Below, piece after piece: positions 8,585-16,899 of a stretch of 64,000 bases of DNA; the first letter of the stretch is position 1; the number at the start of each line of letters is the position of its first letter. Below the pieces are notes generated by a model. It saw nothing but the letters and a program-made list of their open reading frames with translations, was not told the origin of the DNA and searched no databases. A program made the translations under genes and the position numbers. This stretch comes from Bacillota bacterium (lineage in GTDB: Bacteria > Bacillota > Clostridia > Lachnospirales > Lachnospiraceae): positions 62,001-126,000 of the forward strand of contig JAEYOQ010000062.1 in NCBI GenBank assembly GCA_023411555.1. The letters run 5' to 3'.

Positions 8585-9460
8585 TTATAAGCCTCGTTCA
8601 AAGCAGCCCTTTCCGATAAAATCAAACACAACCTCGCCATCTATGGTGAAGCGGTATTGTATTTTACTATATACACTTTCATAAACCTTACGAACCATGT
8701 TTCCTTTGACCGGTGCAAGAAGGGTATTCTCCACACGATCCAGTATCTTCACCTGTAGCTCAGTCTTACCCTGTTGCACCCACAACTCATCGGGATACAG
8801 TCTTTTAATCTTCACCCCAAGGTAGGTCGCGAACCGGTATTCCTTTCCTTTATAATAAACGATACCGGTACAGCCCGTAAAGGAGATGGGGCCCAATTGT
8901 AGATCAGCAACAGAAAGCATCAGAGAATGATGACCCTCCTCCTGCCAATTGCACTGGGTCCACAGATAGTCCCTTGGAAAGCCGTTCCCCTGATCACCCT
9001 CGATATAGCCCTGTCCACGTCTAAAAGCAATTCGCTTCCCATTGATCATGAGCACTCCTTCAACCTGATGTGTCAAGCTATAGATACTATGCTGACAAGG
9101 CATCCAAGGAAGATAACGGAAGGGTCCCATAATATCGTGTTTTGGTGGTGTTACGACATTATAGTTAAGCTTACCAGTTATCGTAAGCTTATCGGTCAGA
9201 ATATTCAATCGAAGTCCCTGAGAGGTAAAGAGGTTCTCACCGATACGAATCGCGAGCTTCTCTTTAGAGGCACGAAACTCATCATAAGGATAGAATATCT
9301 TGTAAGCCTCCTTTGATGTGATTACCTGAATGGAAGCCAAAGGGATTCCATGTTCATTCATATGATAAGCAGGTATAAAGGATATAATATCCATGGCACT
9401 TTGATTCTTAAAATACCAGCCTTGGAAGTAACCATTCGTTGGAATTCTATGTTTAATAAT
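8585..9460 (-). CDS. Tocopherol cyclase-like protein, probable ATT start
   Basis: About 292 residues from the preferred start. The N-terminal GYFQGWYFK and internal FRYLPWMPCQH and GYIEGDQGNGFP segments are typical of the tocopherol cyclase-like family, which in bacteria is of unknown function and not tied to tocopherol. The frame can be read from a TTG at 9553, but the first 30 residues look non-coding and have no ribosome site. A strong AAGGAGG at 9467-9473 is followed in frame only by TTG at zero spacing, then CTT, ATT (9460) and ATT (9457). ATT at 9460 has six-base spacing, so a rare ATT initiation is the best reading. Family call is fairly firm, start is not. Confidence 0.72.
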   Translation of the reverse strand: MIKHRIPTNGYFQGWYFKNQSAMDIISFIPAYHMNEHGIPLASIQVITSKEAYKIFYPYDEFRASKEKLAIRIGENLFTSQGLRLNILTDKLTITGKLNYNVVTPPKHDIMGPFRYLPWMPCQHSIYSLTHQVEGVLMINGKRIAFRRGQGYIEGDQGNGFPRDYLWTQCNWQEEGHHSLMLSVADLQLGPISFTGCTGIVYYKGKEYRFATYLGVKIKRLYPDELWVQQGKTELQVKILDRVENTLLAPVKGNMVRKVYESVYSKIQYRFTIDGEVVFDFIGKGCFERGL

Positions 9461-9619
9461 AAGCAACCTCCTTGTACGATCTATTGTAGCACTCTTAGTG
9501 ATTAAAGCATAAATCACATGTAAATAGATCCTTTTTTGATTATTATGTGCCAAACACGCACATACAAGGATAGAGTTGTCCTAAAACCTCATATTATTCA
9601 TCCGACAAATTAAACTTCA

Positions 9620-10123
9620 TCAATACTTTCTCATCTCATCCGTCCCATCATCCTCCAGCTTCTCAATCTTTCGAATGATTACATCATAAGAATAATTATC
9701 ATTTACCTTAACATTTACTCTGTCGTTCACCTTATGGTGCAGCATTGCCTTACCCAGAGGAGAATCGATACTGATTCTTCCCTTTGTTGCATTCGCTCTG
9801 ACGGTTGTGACAATTTTAAGCGTCTCTTCTTCATCATCATCCGGAATATAGAAGGTCACCCTATCGTTAAGACCCACTTCATCTTCCTTAGAATCCTCAG
9901 AAATAATCCTTGCCGTCTTAATCATTCTCTCCAGATATCTTATGCGACTTTCATTCTGGTTCTTGAATTGCTTTGCTACCTTATATTCAAAATTCTCACT
10001 CAAGTCACCATGCGCTCTTGCTTCCTGAACATCTCTGATTGCTTCCTTACGGACCACTAGCTTACGGTGCTCTATCTCTTCCTGCATCCGTTCAATATCT
10101 TTTTTCGTTATTTTGTCATACAT
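9620..10123 (-). CDS. GreA/GreB-family transcription elongation factor
   Basis: 167 residues. The N-terminal coiled coil holds the signature HGDLSENFEYKVAK (residues 38-51), whose acidic tip residues act in the RNA polymerase secondary channel to stimulate cleavage of backtracked RNA. The C-terminal half (VTFYIPDDDEEETL to SPLGKAMLHHKVND) is the FKBP-like Gre domain, with an acidic insertion. It is about ten residues longer than standard GreA and is probably a paralogue rather than the main greA. It is a single gene, transcribed on the minus strand. Confidence 0.88.
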   Translation of the reverse strand: MYDKITKKDIERMQEEIEHRKLVVRKEAIRDVQEARAHGDLSENFEYKVAKQFKNQNESRIRYLERMIKTARIISEDSKEDEVGLNDRVTFYIPDDDEEETLKIVTTVRANATKGRISIDSPLGKAMLHHKVNDRVNVKVNDNYSYDVIIRKIEKLEDDGTDEMRKY

Positions 10124-10210
10124 AATAACATCTCCGATATAATTAGTAAGGTTTTATTAGAATACTCCTTATAATTATATCACTTATTTCCTGCCTGTCA
10201 TCAATAAAAA

Positions 10211-10263
10211 GGGATGCTCCATAACATTTTATAGTAAGCGAAGATAGTAATAACAAGCATCCC
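10211..10263 (-). terminator. Hairpin with U-tract beside the repeat element
   Basis: Arms GGGATGCT / AGCATCCC. On the minus strand the hairpin is followed by TTTTTATTG. It directly abuts the repeat element at 10268 and could end transcripts that pass through that element from the right. Confidence 0.5.
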
Positions 10264-10267
10264 GTAT

Positions 10268-10484
10268 GGGGGCTGTTGCAAGATTACTCTGTCAATGCAG
10301 GGAAGGACAAACATGCATCCCATAATGCACTGTTTGACGGACAGATTGTTGTTTTGTATGACAATAGCAAACATACTATGTTTGATAATGGCATACAAAA
10401 CAATAAGATGTCAGGCAACCTGTGTGTGAGGGATGTATGCTTGTTCTTCTCTGCATTTGTTCTATACATTTGTCAACAGCCCTC
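10268..10484. repeat. MITE-like palindromic repeat, copy A
   Basis: A 217-bp element bounded by imperfect terminal inverted repeats (GGGGGCTGTTGCAAGA at the left; the right end complements to GAGGGCTGTTGACAAA). The whole element is an imperfect dyad: the inner arms carry GTTTTGTATG...CAAACATA and its near-complement with about 22 of 25 matches. The same element occurs inverted at 26337-26545 with long identical stretches, for example CACACACAGGTTGCCTGAC. It has no coding frame of its own, so it looks like a non-autonomous mobile element. No target duplication is evident. Confidence 0.85.
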
Positions 10485-10506
10485 CAATCTAAGGGATTCC
10501 ATAACA

Positions 10507-10557
10507 AAAGCACTCCACCCGGCGCTATGAAGCAGTTATTCCGGGCTGAAGTGCTTT
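10507..10557 (-). terminator. Terminator after the small DUF6774-like gene
   Basis: Outer stem AAAGCACT / AGTGCTTT and inner stem CCCGG / CCGGG. It sits 10 bases past the stop at 10568 and is followed by TTTTGTT on the minus strand. Confidence 0.75.
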
Positions 10558-10567
10558 GTATCATTTA

Positions 10568-10789
10568 TCAATATAGATTATTATCGCTTATTTTTTTGAA
10601 ACTGTTACAATCATTTGTCTTGTCGGTGCTGCTACTATCCTTAAGCTCTCTACTCGTCACAATCGTAGCCAGCGTATCACCCAGTTGGCTAAATACAGCT
10701 GCAAGAAGTGTTAATTCGTCATCTGTACTACATTTTGCTATTGCACAGGCTATTGTAGAAATTAAGATAACAAGCTCACATTCATCCAA
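10568..10789 (-). CDS. Small conserved DUF6774-like protein
   Basis: About 73 residues. The hydrophobic core CELVILISTIACAIAKCSTDDE and LLAAVFSQLGDTLATI resemble the small clostridial DUF6774 family, of unknown function. The frame is open from a GTG at 10798, but that GTG lies inside GAGGTGA, which itself is an ideal ribosome site for the TTG at 10789 (six bases downstream). The protein then begins MDECELV, as in relatives. Two cysteines (positions 4 and 18) flank the hydrophobic stretch. It is a single gene with its own terminator. Confidence 0.7.
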   Translation of the reverse strand: MDECELVILISTIACAIAKCSTDDELTLLAAVFSQLGDTLATIVTSRELKDSSSTDKTNDCNSFKKISDNNLY

Positions 10790-10940
10790 GTTATTCACCT
10801 CATAAAATTATATGATAATATATTTCAAATGTGAATTTTATAGTCGATGAACTTTTCACTTCTTTATGAATCATAGCTGAGTATGGGCTACCATGTGACA
10901 AAGTACCTTTTATGAGCTTTTGCTATCTACCTCTTGCTTA

Positions 10941-12080
10941 TTAATATATATGATATTTTATCTTTCTTTTCTGAAATTCCTCCGCCTCCAGCTGCCATTC
11001 CTCATATAAGCTCTTAGCCGAAAAATCATGGGTACGTACATAATCACTGCCTGTATTATAATCAATCATCGGTTTTCCCTTAGCAGAATAAGGCTCTGTA
11101 TAGGAGAAATGTTCTCCTGATTGCTTCTTTATCTCTTCCAGCAGGTATAGACCTGTTTTTACTGGTAAGAAACGGTTTCGATCCAGAATATGCAACTGGA
11201 CTCCCTTACACAGGGTATTCATATGCTTGGAAAAGCTGGGTGTAAAATAAACCGGTCGGAAAAGGACACCCTCTAAACCGACTCCATTCATACGATCTGC
11301 TAACCGATTAGCGTCCAGCCAGGGAGCACCCACAAATTCAAAGGGTTTAGTGGTCCCCCTTCCCTCTGATATATTGGTACCCTCAAAGATACAGGTACTA
11401 TTATATACCACGGCAGTGTCAACGGTAGGCATATTGGGTGAGGGCAGAATCCAAGGTAATTCCGTATCCTCATAATACATCTCTCTCCTCCACCCAACCA
11501 TCGGTATTACCTTCAAATCGCAAGAAATGTTGAATTCTTTTTGGAACAAGATCGCTGCTTCTCCGATGGTAAGACCATAACGATAGGGAATTGGATGCAA
11601 GCCTACGAAGGAGGTAAAGCCCTCCTGTATTAGATTTCCTTCCACGATAGTCCCACCAACAGGATTGGGCCGATCAAAGACGAGAAAGGTAATATTGTGT
11701 TCAGCACAAGCCTGCATACAATAGGACATGGTGTATAGATATGTATATAATCTGGAACCCACATCCTGAATGTCAATTGCTAAGACATCAATATCCTGGA
11801 GCATGTCATAAGAGGGCTTTTTATTCTTGCCATATAAGGAGACGACCGGTAGCTGTGATTTCTCGTCAATATAGTTGTCAACCTTATCACCCGCTTGAAT
11901 ATCTCCTCGAACACCATGCTCGGGGGAAAATAATTTAACTAACTGCACTTCCTTGACTAATATGTCAATGGTACTGACGAGTCTACTATCTACCCCTGTC
12001 GGATTCGTTATTAGCCCCACTCTCTTTCCTGCAAGGAGTTCACTCCAAATCTCTCTGTTTTCAATCCCCGGTTTAACCAT
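10941..12080 (-). CDS. namZ: NamZ-like exo-beta-N-acetylmuramidase (DUF1343)
   Basis: 379 residues of the DUF1343 family, whose Bacillus subtilis member NamZ removes MurNAc from the non-reducing end of peptidoglycan fragments. Family landmarks are VGLITNPTGVD, LFSPEHGVRGD, DIQDVGSRLYTY, VFDRPNPVGG and NISEGRGTTKPFEFVGAPW. No signal peptide is seen in the frame, so it may act on imported material or leave by another route. It is the distal gene of the cell-wall recycling operon, just after NagZ, matching the known partnership of the two enzymes. Confidence 0.88.
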   Translation of the reverse strand: MVKPGIENREIWSELLAGKRVGLITNPTGVDSRLVSTIDILVKEVQLVKLFSPEHGVRGDIQAGDKVDNYIDEKSQLPVVSLYGKNKKPSYDMLQDIDVLAIDIQDVGSRLYTYLYTMSYCMQACAEHNITFLVFDRPNPVGGTIVEGNLIQEGFTSFVGLHPIPYRYGLTIGEAAILFQKEFNISCDLKVIPMVGWRREMYYEDTELPWILPSPNMPTVDTAVVYNSTCIFEGTNISEGRGTTKPFEFVGAPWLDANRLADRMNGVGLEGVLFRPVYFTPSFSKHMNTLCKGVQLHILDRNRFLPVKTGLYLLEEIKKQSGEHFSYTEPYSAKGKPMIDYNTGSDYVRTHDFSAKSLYEEWQLEAEEFQKRKIKYHIY

Positions 12081-12132
12081 ATCCTCTAACTCCTCTTGGT
12101 ATTTTATAAGTCAACCACTACTTACTTCTATG

Positions 12133-13701
12133 TTAATTTGTGCTATTACTAAGAATAACGGGAAGCTTGCCTTTCGCGGGACTTTCTTTCCTTAGAATAC
12201 ATGCTAAGGCTTCAAATACGGAACGATTGTACTCATAAACTGCTATTTTATGAATCTTACTGTCAAGGAAGGCAAGGTCATAGGGATTACGCAGTGTAAC
12301 CGCTATCAGCTCATGACCCTTTTGCTGTATTGCCTTAGCCAAGGCAATCTGCCCTCTATTTAAATGTCCATTATATAAGCCGTATATTACATTGGAACTG
12401 CCTTGGATCTCAGAGAGCAAGGCAGTAATCTCCTCCGGCTCTGGGTTAATCGGAATATCCAGATACCGACACTTTAACTGTTCTGCCATATACTCCCCAA
12501 AATGAAGTCTCTTATCGACAGAGCTGCTCGCCATAGTAGAACGGTAGGCATAGCTTCCCAGGATAATACTACCTTCCGTAATTGTAGGTAGTTCTCCTTC
12601 CGATACCTGAGTAATCCCGGAGAGCATCATCTCCTTAACCCTATTTCTGTGGTCCGGGGAGCCCATGAGTGCAGTATCATCCTTCTGGTAGTCAATACGA
12701 TATTTTTCCTTGAAGCTTAATATATTCTTTACGGCATTGTCAATTGTCTCAATGGATATCTCTCCGGCTTCAACAGCAGCCTCAATTTTCTCAAAGGCCT
12801 CCTTTACCAAGGCTGGAGTATGGGATATGCAAAGTAGCTGAGCCCCTGCTTTCACAGCCTCTACAGCCCCTTGGGCTGTACCATAGTAGGATTTGATTGC
12901 TGACATCTCCAGGCAGTCCGTGATAATAATACCCTTAAAGCCTAGCTTCTCTCTTAATAGCCCCGTCAAAATAGCCTTTGACATAGTTGCCGGCTTCTTC
13001 TCCGGCTCCAGCTTAGGAAAAAGAATATGGGATGACATAACACAGGCTGCTCCCTGTTGGATTGCATTCTGGAAGGGAATTAGTTCACTTTGCATTAATT
13101 CCTCCAGCCCCTTTTCCACAACCGGAAGTCCCAGATGGCTGTCAACAGCCGTATCTCCGTGACCAGGGAAATGCTTTACCGTAGCCATAACTCCACTGTC
13201 TTCCAAACCCTTCAGCATATTGCTGCCAAAGTCCTTTACCCTATCCGGATCACTGGAATAGGATCTTACCCCGATGACCGGATTATCCGGGTTGGTGTTT
13301 ACATCCAGTACCGGTGCTAAATCCATATTAATTCCCAAGGCCCTTAATTCTTCTCCTGTAATCCGGCCTGCCTCATAGGCATAATCCGTATTGCCGGTGG
13401 CACCAATTAGCATGGCTCCGGGTACATTGCATGCCTGTTCCTCAGGCAGACGGGTAACTACACCACCCTCCTGATCAATGGAGATCAGTGCAGGATGCCC
13501 CGTACTCTCTTCGATTCTGCGGTGGAGCTCCCGGCAATTTCTATGAATTTGCTCGATGCTTTGCACATTATAAGAAAACAATATAATATTGGCTACCTTA
13601 TACTCTTCTATAAGTTCAATAATCTCTGGAGAAAGGTCCGCTGTCGGATAGCCCGTCATAATCATCTGGCCAATCTTCTCCCTTAGGTTCATATCTTTCA
13701 T
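12133..13701 (-). CDS. nagZ: NagZ-like beta-N-acetylhexosaminidase (GH3)
   Basis: 522 residues from the preferred start. The GH3 core has SIDQEGGVVTRLP and the NagZ loop KHFPGHGDTAVDSH (general acid Asp-His pair); ITDCLEMSAI holds the expected nucleophile Asp. A C-terminal domain of about 180 residues follows, as in the longer Gram-positive NagZ. The frame extends to 13797, but GGAGG precedes the ATG at 13701 and this avoids overlap with the upstream gene. No signal peptide is visible. It removes GlcNAc from muropeptides, exposing MurNAc for NamZ. Confidence 0.9.
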   Translation of the reverse strand: MKDMNLREKIGQMIMTGYPTADLSPEIIELIEEYKVANIILFSYNVQSIEQIHRNCRELHRRIEESTGHPALISIDQEGGVVTRLPEEQACNVPGAMLIGATGNTDYAYEAGRITGEELRALGINMDLAPVLDVNTNPDNPVIGVRSYSSDPDRVKDFGSNMLKGLEDSGVMATVKHFPGHGDTAVDSHLGLPVVEKGLEELMQSELIPFQNAIQQGAACVMSSHILFPKLEPEKKPATMSKAILTGLLREKLGFKGIIITDCLEMSAIKSYYGTAQGAVEAVKAGAQLLCISHTPALVKEAFEKIEAAVEAGEISIETIDNAVKNILSFKEKYRIDYQKDDTALMGSPDHRNRVKEMMLSGITQVSEGELPTITEGSIILGSYAYRSTMASSSVDKRLHFGEYMAEQLKCRYLDIPINPEPEEITALLSEIQGSSNVIYGLYNGHLNRGQIALAKAIQQKGHELIAVTLRNPYDLAFLDSKIHKIAVYEYNRSVFEALACILRKESPAKGKLPVILSNSTN

Positions 13702-13762
13702 ACTAATCCTCCATCCTGTCGCAAATGAACATTCCTCCTGTTTGTGTTCGTTTGTTCTAACA

Positions 13763-14464
13763 CTATAAGCCTTCTCGAATGACACGATAAGTCTCATCCG
13801 GTATCATGAAGGTCTCAGCTCTGCCTTTTCTGCATTCAATACCACGTACCCGGCTTAAATGATCATAATATTCCAGATAAGGGAAGGAGGTACTTCCTGT
13901 GACAAACCAATGGGTGGCTACTGCCTTTTTCCATAACTCGTATCCTTCTGTTGTATCAACATAAAGATAAGGCTTATAGTCAACTGCATCCTCCCAGTTC
14001 TCAGCATAATAGAGACGTCCTGCAAAATGTGGCGCCTCATCCCGTTCAAATCCAGGTAAGGCAGCATAATAACGTGCATCAATCACGATCTTATGGGTGT
14101 TATTATGATCCTTATGCATGGAGCTCTTATAATGGGTAATGATAATATCCGGCTTAACCTTACGAATAACGTCGCAAACCTCCATCCTTACTTGGTCATT
14201 ATCAGGTAGCTCTCCGTCCTTATAGTCGAATACAATCGCCTCACCCTTTAGCATCTGGGCAAAGGCCCTTGCTTCCTCTACCTTCTGTCTTCGATAATCA
14301 GCAATATCTCTACCCTTTGGCACCCCTTTTTCACCTGCAGTTAGAGCGAGAGTGACGATCTTTGCTCCCTCTAATGAATGCTTTGCTAAAGCCATACCGG
14401 CTGTTAGCTCCATATCACCAACGTGGCCTCCAATGGCCAGAACAGTCAAATTCTTATTATCCAT
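13763..14464 (-). CDS. PIG-L family deacetylase
   Basis: 233 residues. The LmbE/PIG-L fold is marked by GGHVGDMELTAG at the N-terminus and HKDHNNTHK near residue 120. The second motif keeps the metal-binding histidines, but the first is HVGD rather than the usual HPDD, so one zinc ligand position differs. The family deacetylates N-acetylglucosamine groups on small molecules or glycans. It lies within the amino-sugar operon, between the GNAT gene and nagZ, so an amino-sugar substrate is likely. Activity should not be assumed. Confidence 0.83.
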   Translation of the reverse strand: MDNKNLTVLAIGGHVGDMELTAGMALAKHSLEGAKIVTLALTAGEKGVPKGRDIADYRRQKVEEARAFAQMLKGEAIVFDYKDGELPDNDQVRMEVCDVIRKVKPDIIITHYKSSMHKDHNNTHKIVIDARYYAALPGFERDEAPHFAGRLYYAENWEDAVDYKPYLYVDTTEGYELWKKAVATHWFVTGSTSFPYLEYYDHLSRVRGIECRKGRAETFMIPDETYRVIREGL

Positions 14465-14476
14465 AGTCTTATCTCC

Positions 14477-15442
14477 TTATAACATCTTACGCATAATTGC
14501 AAATTGCTGTACCGTCTCAAAACCTGCCTGGCTGTATATCTTCCCTGCCGGATTCTCTGTTCCTGTATAGAGAGACATATACTCTGCCCCTACTCTTTTC
14601 TCTTCCTCACATAGCTTATAAAACAATATGGTACCCAGTCCATGTCCCTCATGTTCCGGAACTACACCTATTCCAGTAAAATACCCTCTACCGCTTTTCT
14701 GCCTTAGGATAGGTCCAGCAAAACCTACTACTTCTCCATCCTTTGCAGCGATCACCACTGGTACCTGATCCTTGGTGGCCTGTAAGATTTCTCTCTCCCA
14801 TAAAGGATTCTGAAGCCTCGTCAGCATCTCTGCAACATTCCTGTGGCGCTCCTGATCAAATAGTGTGACTTCATATCCGCTTAAGCCTGCTTTGACTTCC
14901 TTCTGACGAATGGCTTCCGGTATAGTAAAATCGGAAAGGTTTAAGTACATCGCTTGTTCTGTTGCTCGTTCCACATAACCGAAACCTAACAATTCCTCAT
15001 ATAATCTACTATCCTTAAAGACACCGGGCGCATTGTTATGCTCATGGTGATCTGTCCCTTTGATATACCAGGGAAGCATCATAGGATTAAAAAATAACAG
15101 CTCTGATTGTGTCTTACCAGCCTGTACAAAGGTTTCTTCCAGCATCTTTATTAGAAGCTGATAATTTTCCTTACTATCATAAGGTTCTTTTATTAATGCA
15201 CAGGTAATATAGCCGCTGGTTTTTCCCAGAGGCAACTCATCTCCCATGCAGCCACAGGCAAAGCCTTTGAGCTTTCCCTCTTCCTTCAATAGAAGAGCCT
15301 GCTTGGAATTAAAATATGGATTTTGAACAAATATTTCTGCAAAGGTTTCCTCATTCAGCTCCTTATAGCCTATGCTTGTTGCGACTTCGTTCCACAGGCT
15401 GATAACATCCTTAGCATCCTCATCCTTATATGTTACTATCAT
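14477..15442 (-). CDS. GNAT acetyltransferase with two GNAT-like halves
   Basis: About 321 residues. The C-terminal half has the acetyl-CoA loop GVVPEHEGHGLGTILFY and NPAGKIYSQAGF typical of GNAT enzymes. The N-terminal half looks like a second, less conserved GNAT domain. The frame opens with GTG at 15448, but GAAGGAG is spaced properly for the ATG at 15442. Its place among muropeptide-recycling genes suggests acetylation of an amino sugar, possibly reversing the neighbouring deacetylase; this is inference only. Confidence 0.82.
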   Translation of the reverse strand: MIVTYKDEDAKDVISLWNEVATSIGYKELNEETFAEIFVQNPYFNSKQALLLKEEGKLKGFACGCMGDELPLGKTSGYITCALIKEPYDSKENYQLLIKMLEETFVQAGKTQSELLFFNPMMLPWYIKGTDHHEHNNAPGVFKDSRLYEELLGFGYVERATEQAMYLNLSDFTIPEAIRQKEVKAGLSGYEVTLFDQERHRNVAEMLTRLQNPLWEREILQATKDQVPVVIAAKDGEVVGFAGPILRQKSGRGYFTGIGVVPEHEGHGLGTILFYKLCEEEKRVGAEYMSLYTGTENPAGKIYSQAGFETVQQFAIMRKML

Positions 15443-15472
15443 ACCCACAGCTCCTTCTTGCTTATACGTGCA

Positions 15473-16687
15473 TTATAATGATATCTTGCCCATAATAACC
15501 GGTCTGTCCGCTCCAGTTACATAAGGTATATTATTACATTTACCTGCCATGGTACAGTCTGCTAAAAGAGCAAAGGCAATCGCTTCCTTTGCATCACTGC
15601 TAAAGCCCAGATCCTCCTGAATTAGAGTATCTACCCCAAGAATCTTCATCCGGCTACTTATCATGGATACCATAGTAGAGTTATAACTGCCACCGCCTCC
15701 GATAATCAGTTCATGGGCCGGGTGCTTTGGCAAAATGTATCTGCGATAGGAATCCTCGATACACCAAGCAGTAAAGTCAGTTACCGTTGCGATTGCATCC
15801 TCAAATTGAATCCCCTCATTCAAGATACGCTGATATAGGCTGTCAATGAAAGAATCTCCAAAGAGTTCTCGTCCCGTTGACTTCGGCGGTTTCTTCTCAA
15901 AGTAATCGTTATCACAAAGCCAGTGAAGCAGACCTTGTAAAACCTTACCTCTGGCTGCGATAGCTCCGCCTTCGTCCATGGATTTACTATGATTAGTAAA
16001 GCGGGATACCAATCCATCAATAATCATATTGCCCGGTCCGGTATCAAAAGCATATACCTCCTCTAGAGAGCAAGCGGAAGGTAACACAGTAATATTGCCT
16101 ATTCCACCGATATTCTGGAGCAGGATTGTCTTATCTGCTTTACGATATAACAGATACTCCGTAAATGGTACCAAGGGCGCTCCCTGCCCGTTTACTGCCA
16201 TATCAGCAACTCGAAAGTCACTTACACAGGGAACCTTAGTGCGATTAGCGATCACTGCACCTTCACCGATTTGTACCGTGTATCCGATGGCAAAACCATC
16301 TTTTTCGATTCTCTGAGGATGATGATAAATCGTCTGACCATGAGAGCCAATCAGATCAATCTCAGACATTTCTAGTCCAGCTTTATGAACGACAGAGACT
16401 GCAGCCTGAGCATAGAGCTCTCCCAAAAGTACATTCATATACCCTACCTTATCAATGGTAGCCTTAACCGGGTCAAATAGCTGAAATATCTCAGACCTCA
16501 CCTGGTCTGGAAATGGCTTATTCTCAAACTCAATCAGACGTAGCCTGCCATCATAGGGATCACCCTCTATTTCAATTAAGGCTGCATCGATTCCATCCAC
16601 ACTTGTTCCTGACATCAGGCCTACAACTCTTCTGATTTCTTTTCCTGTATCGCCCTTCACCATAATAATAACCATGCCTTTCTTCAT
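15473..16687 (-). CDS. anmK: AnmK, anhydro-N-acetylmuramic acid kinase
   Basis: 404 residues. Signature motifs are GLMSGTSVDGIDAAL, GSHGQTIYHHP and FDTGPGNMIID, as in AnmK. The enzyme opens the 1,6-anhydro ring of anhydro-MurNAc and phosphorylates it to MurNAc-6-phosphate, which MurQ then cleaves. Three ATGs (16687, 16675, 16663) are possible; none has a convincing ribosome site, and the first is kept. Only the residues from about 20 onward match the family. It lies between the kinase/etherase genes and the acetyltransferase in the recycling operon. Confidence 0.93.
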   Translation of the reverse strand: MKKGMVIIMVKGDTGKEIRRVVGLMSGTSVDGIDAALIEIEGDPYDGRLRLIEFENKPFPDQVRSEIFQLFDPVKATIDKVGYMNVLLGELYAQAAVSVVHKAGLEMSEIDLIGSHGQTIYHHPQRIEKDGFAIGYTVQIGEGAVIANRTKVPCVSDFRVADMAVNGQGAPLVPFTEYLLYRKADKTILLQNIGGIGNITVLPSACSLEEVYAFDTGPGNMIIDGLVSRFTNHSKSMDEGGAIAARGKVLQGLLHWLCDNDYFEKKPPKSTGRELFGDSFIDSLYQRILNEGIQFEDAIATVTDFTAWCIEDSYRRYILPKHPAHELIIGGGGSYNSTMVSMISSRMKILGVDTLIQEDLGFSSDAKEAIAFALLADCTMAGKCNNIPYVTGADRPVIMGKISL

Positions 16688-16759
16688 AACCGCAAACTTT
16701 TATGATAGAAGTAAAATCAACCTATTAGTCAATAATTTGTATGAGTCATTCTATAATAG

Positions 16760-16789
16760 GATAGCGTCCATCTTACTGAGGACGCTATC
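16760..16789. repeat. Perfect 10-bp inverted repeat between murK and anmK
   Basis: GATAGCGTCC and GGACGCTATC are separated by 10 bases, about 70 bases before anmK. Neither strand has a strong T-tract, so it may be a weak terminator, an RNA-stability hairpin or an operator. It splits the operon into two expression segments. Confidence 0.6.
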
Positions 16790-16899
16790 TTCTTTCTATA
16801 CATTAACATGCCTATCCTTTGAAATGTTAATTATGCTTTTCAGTAATCACACTTCACCGTTATTTCTCTTATTTTACTTTCCATCTAATACCGGATATT

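Noticed and set aside
10201..10564. Several short open frames across repeat copy A on both strands
   Set aside because: They run through palindromic arms, lack ribosome sites and are not kept intact in copy B.
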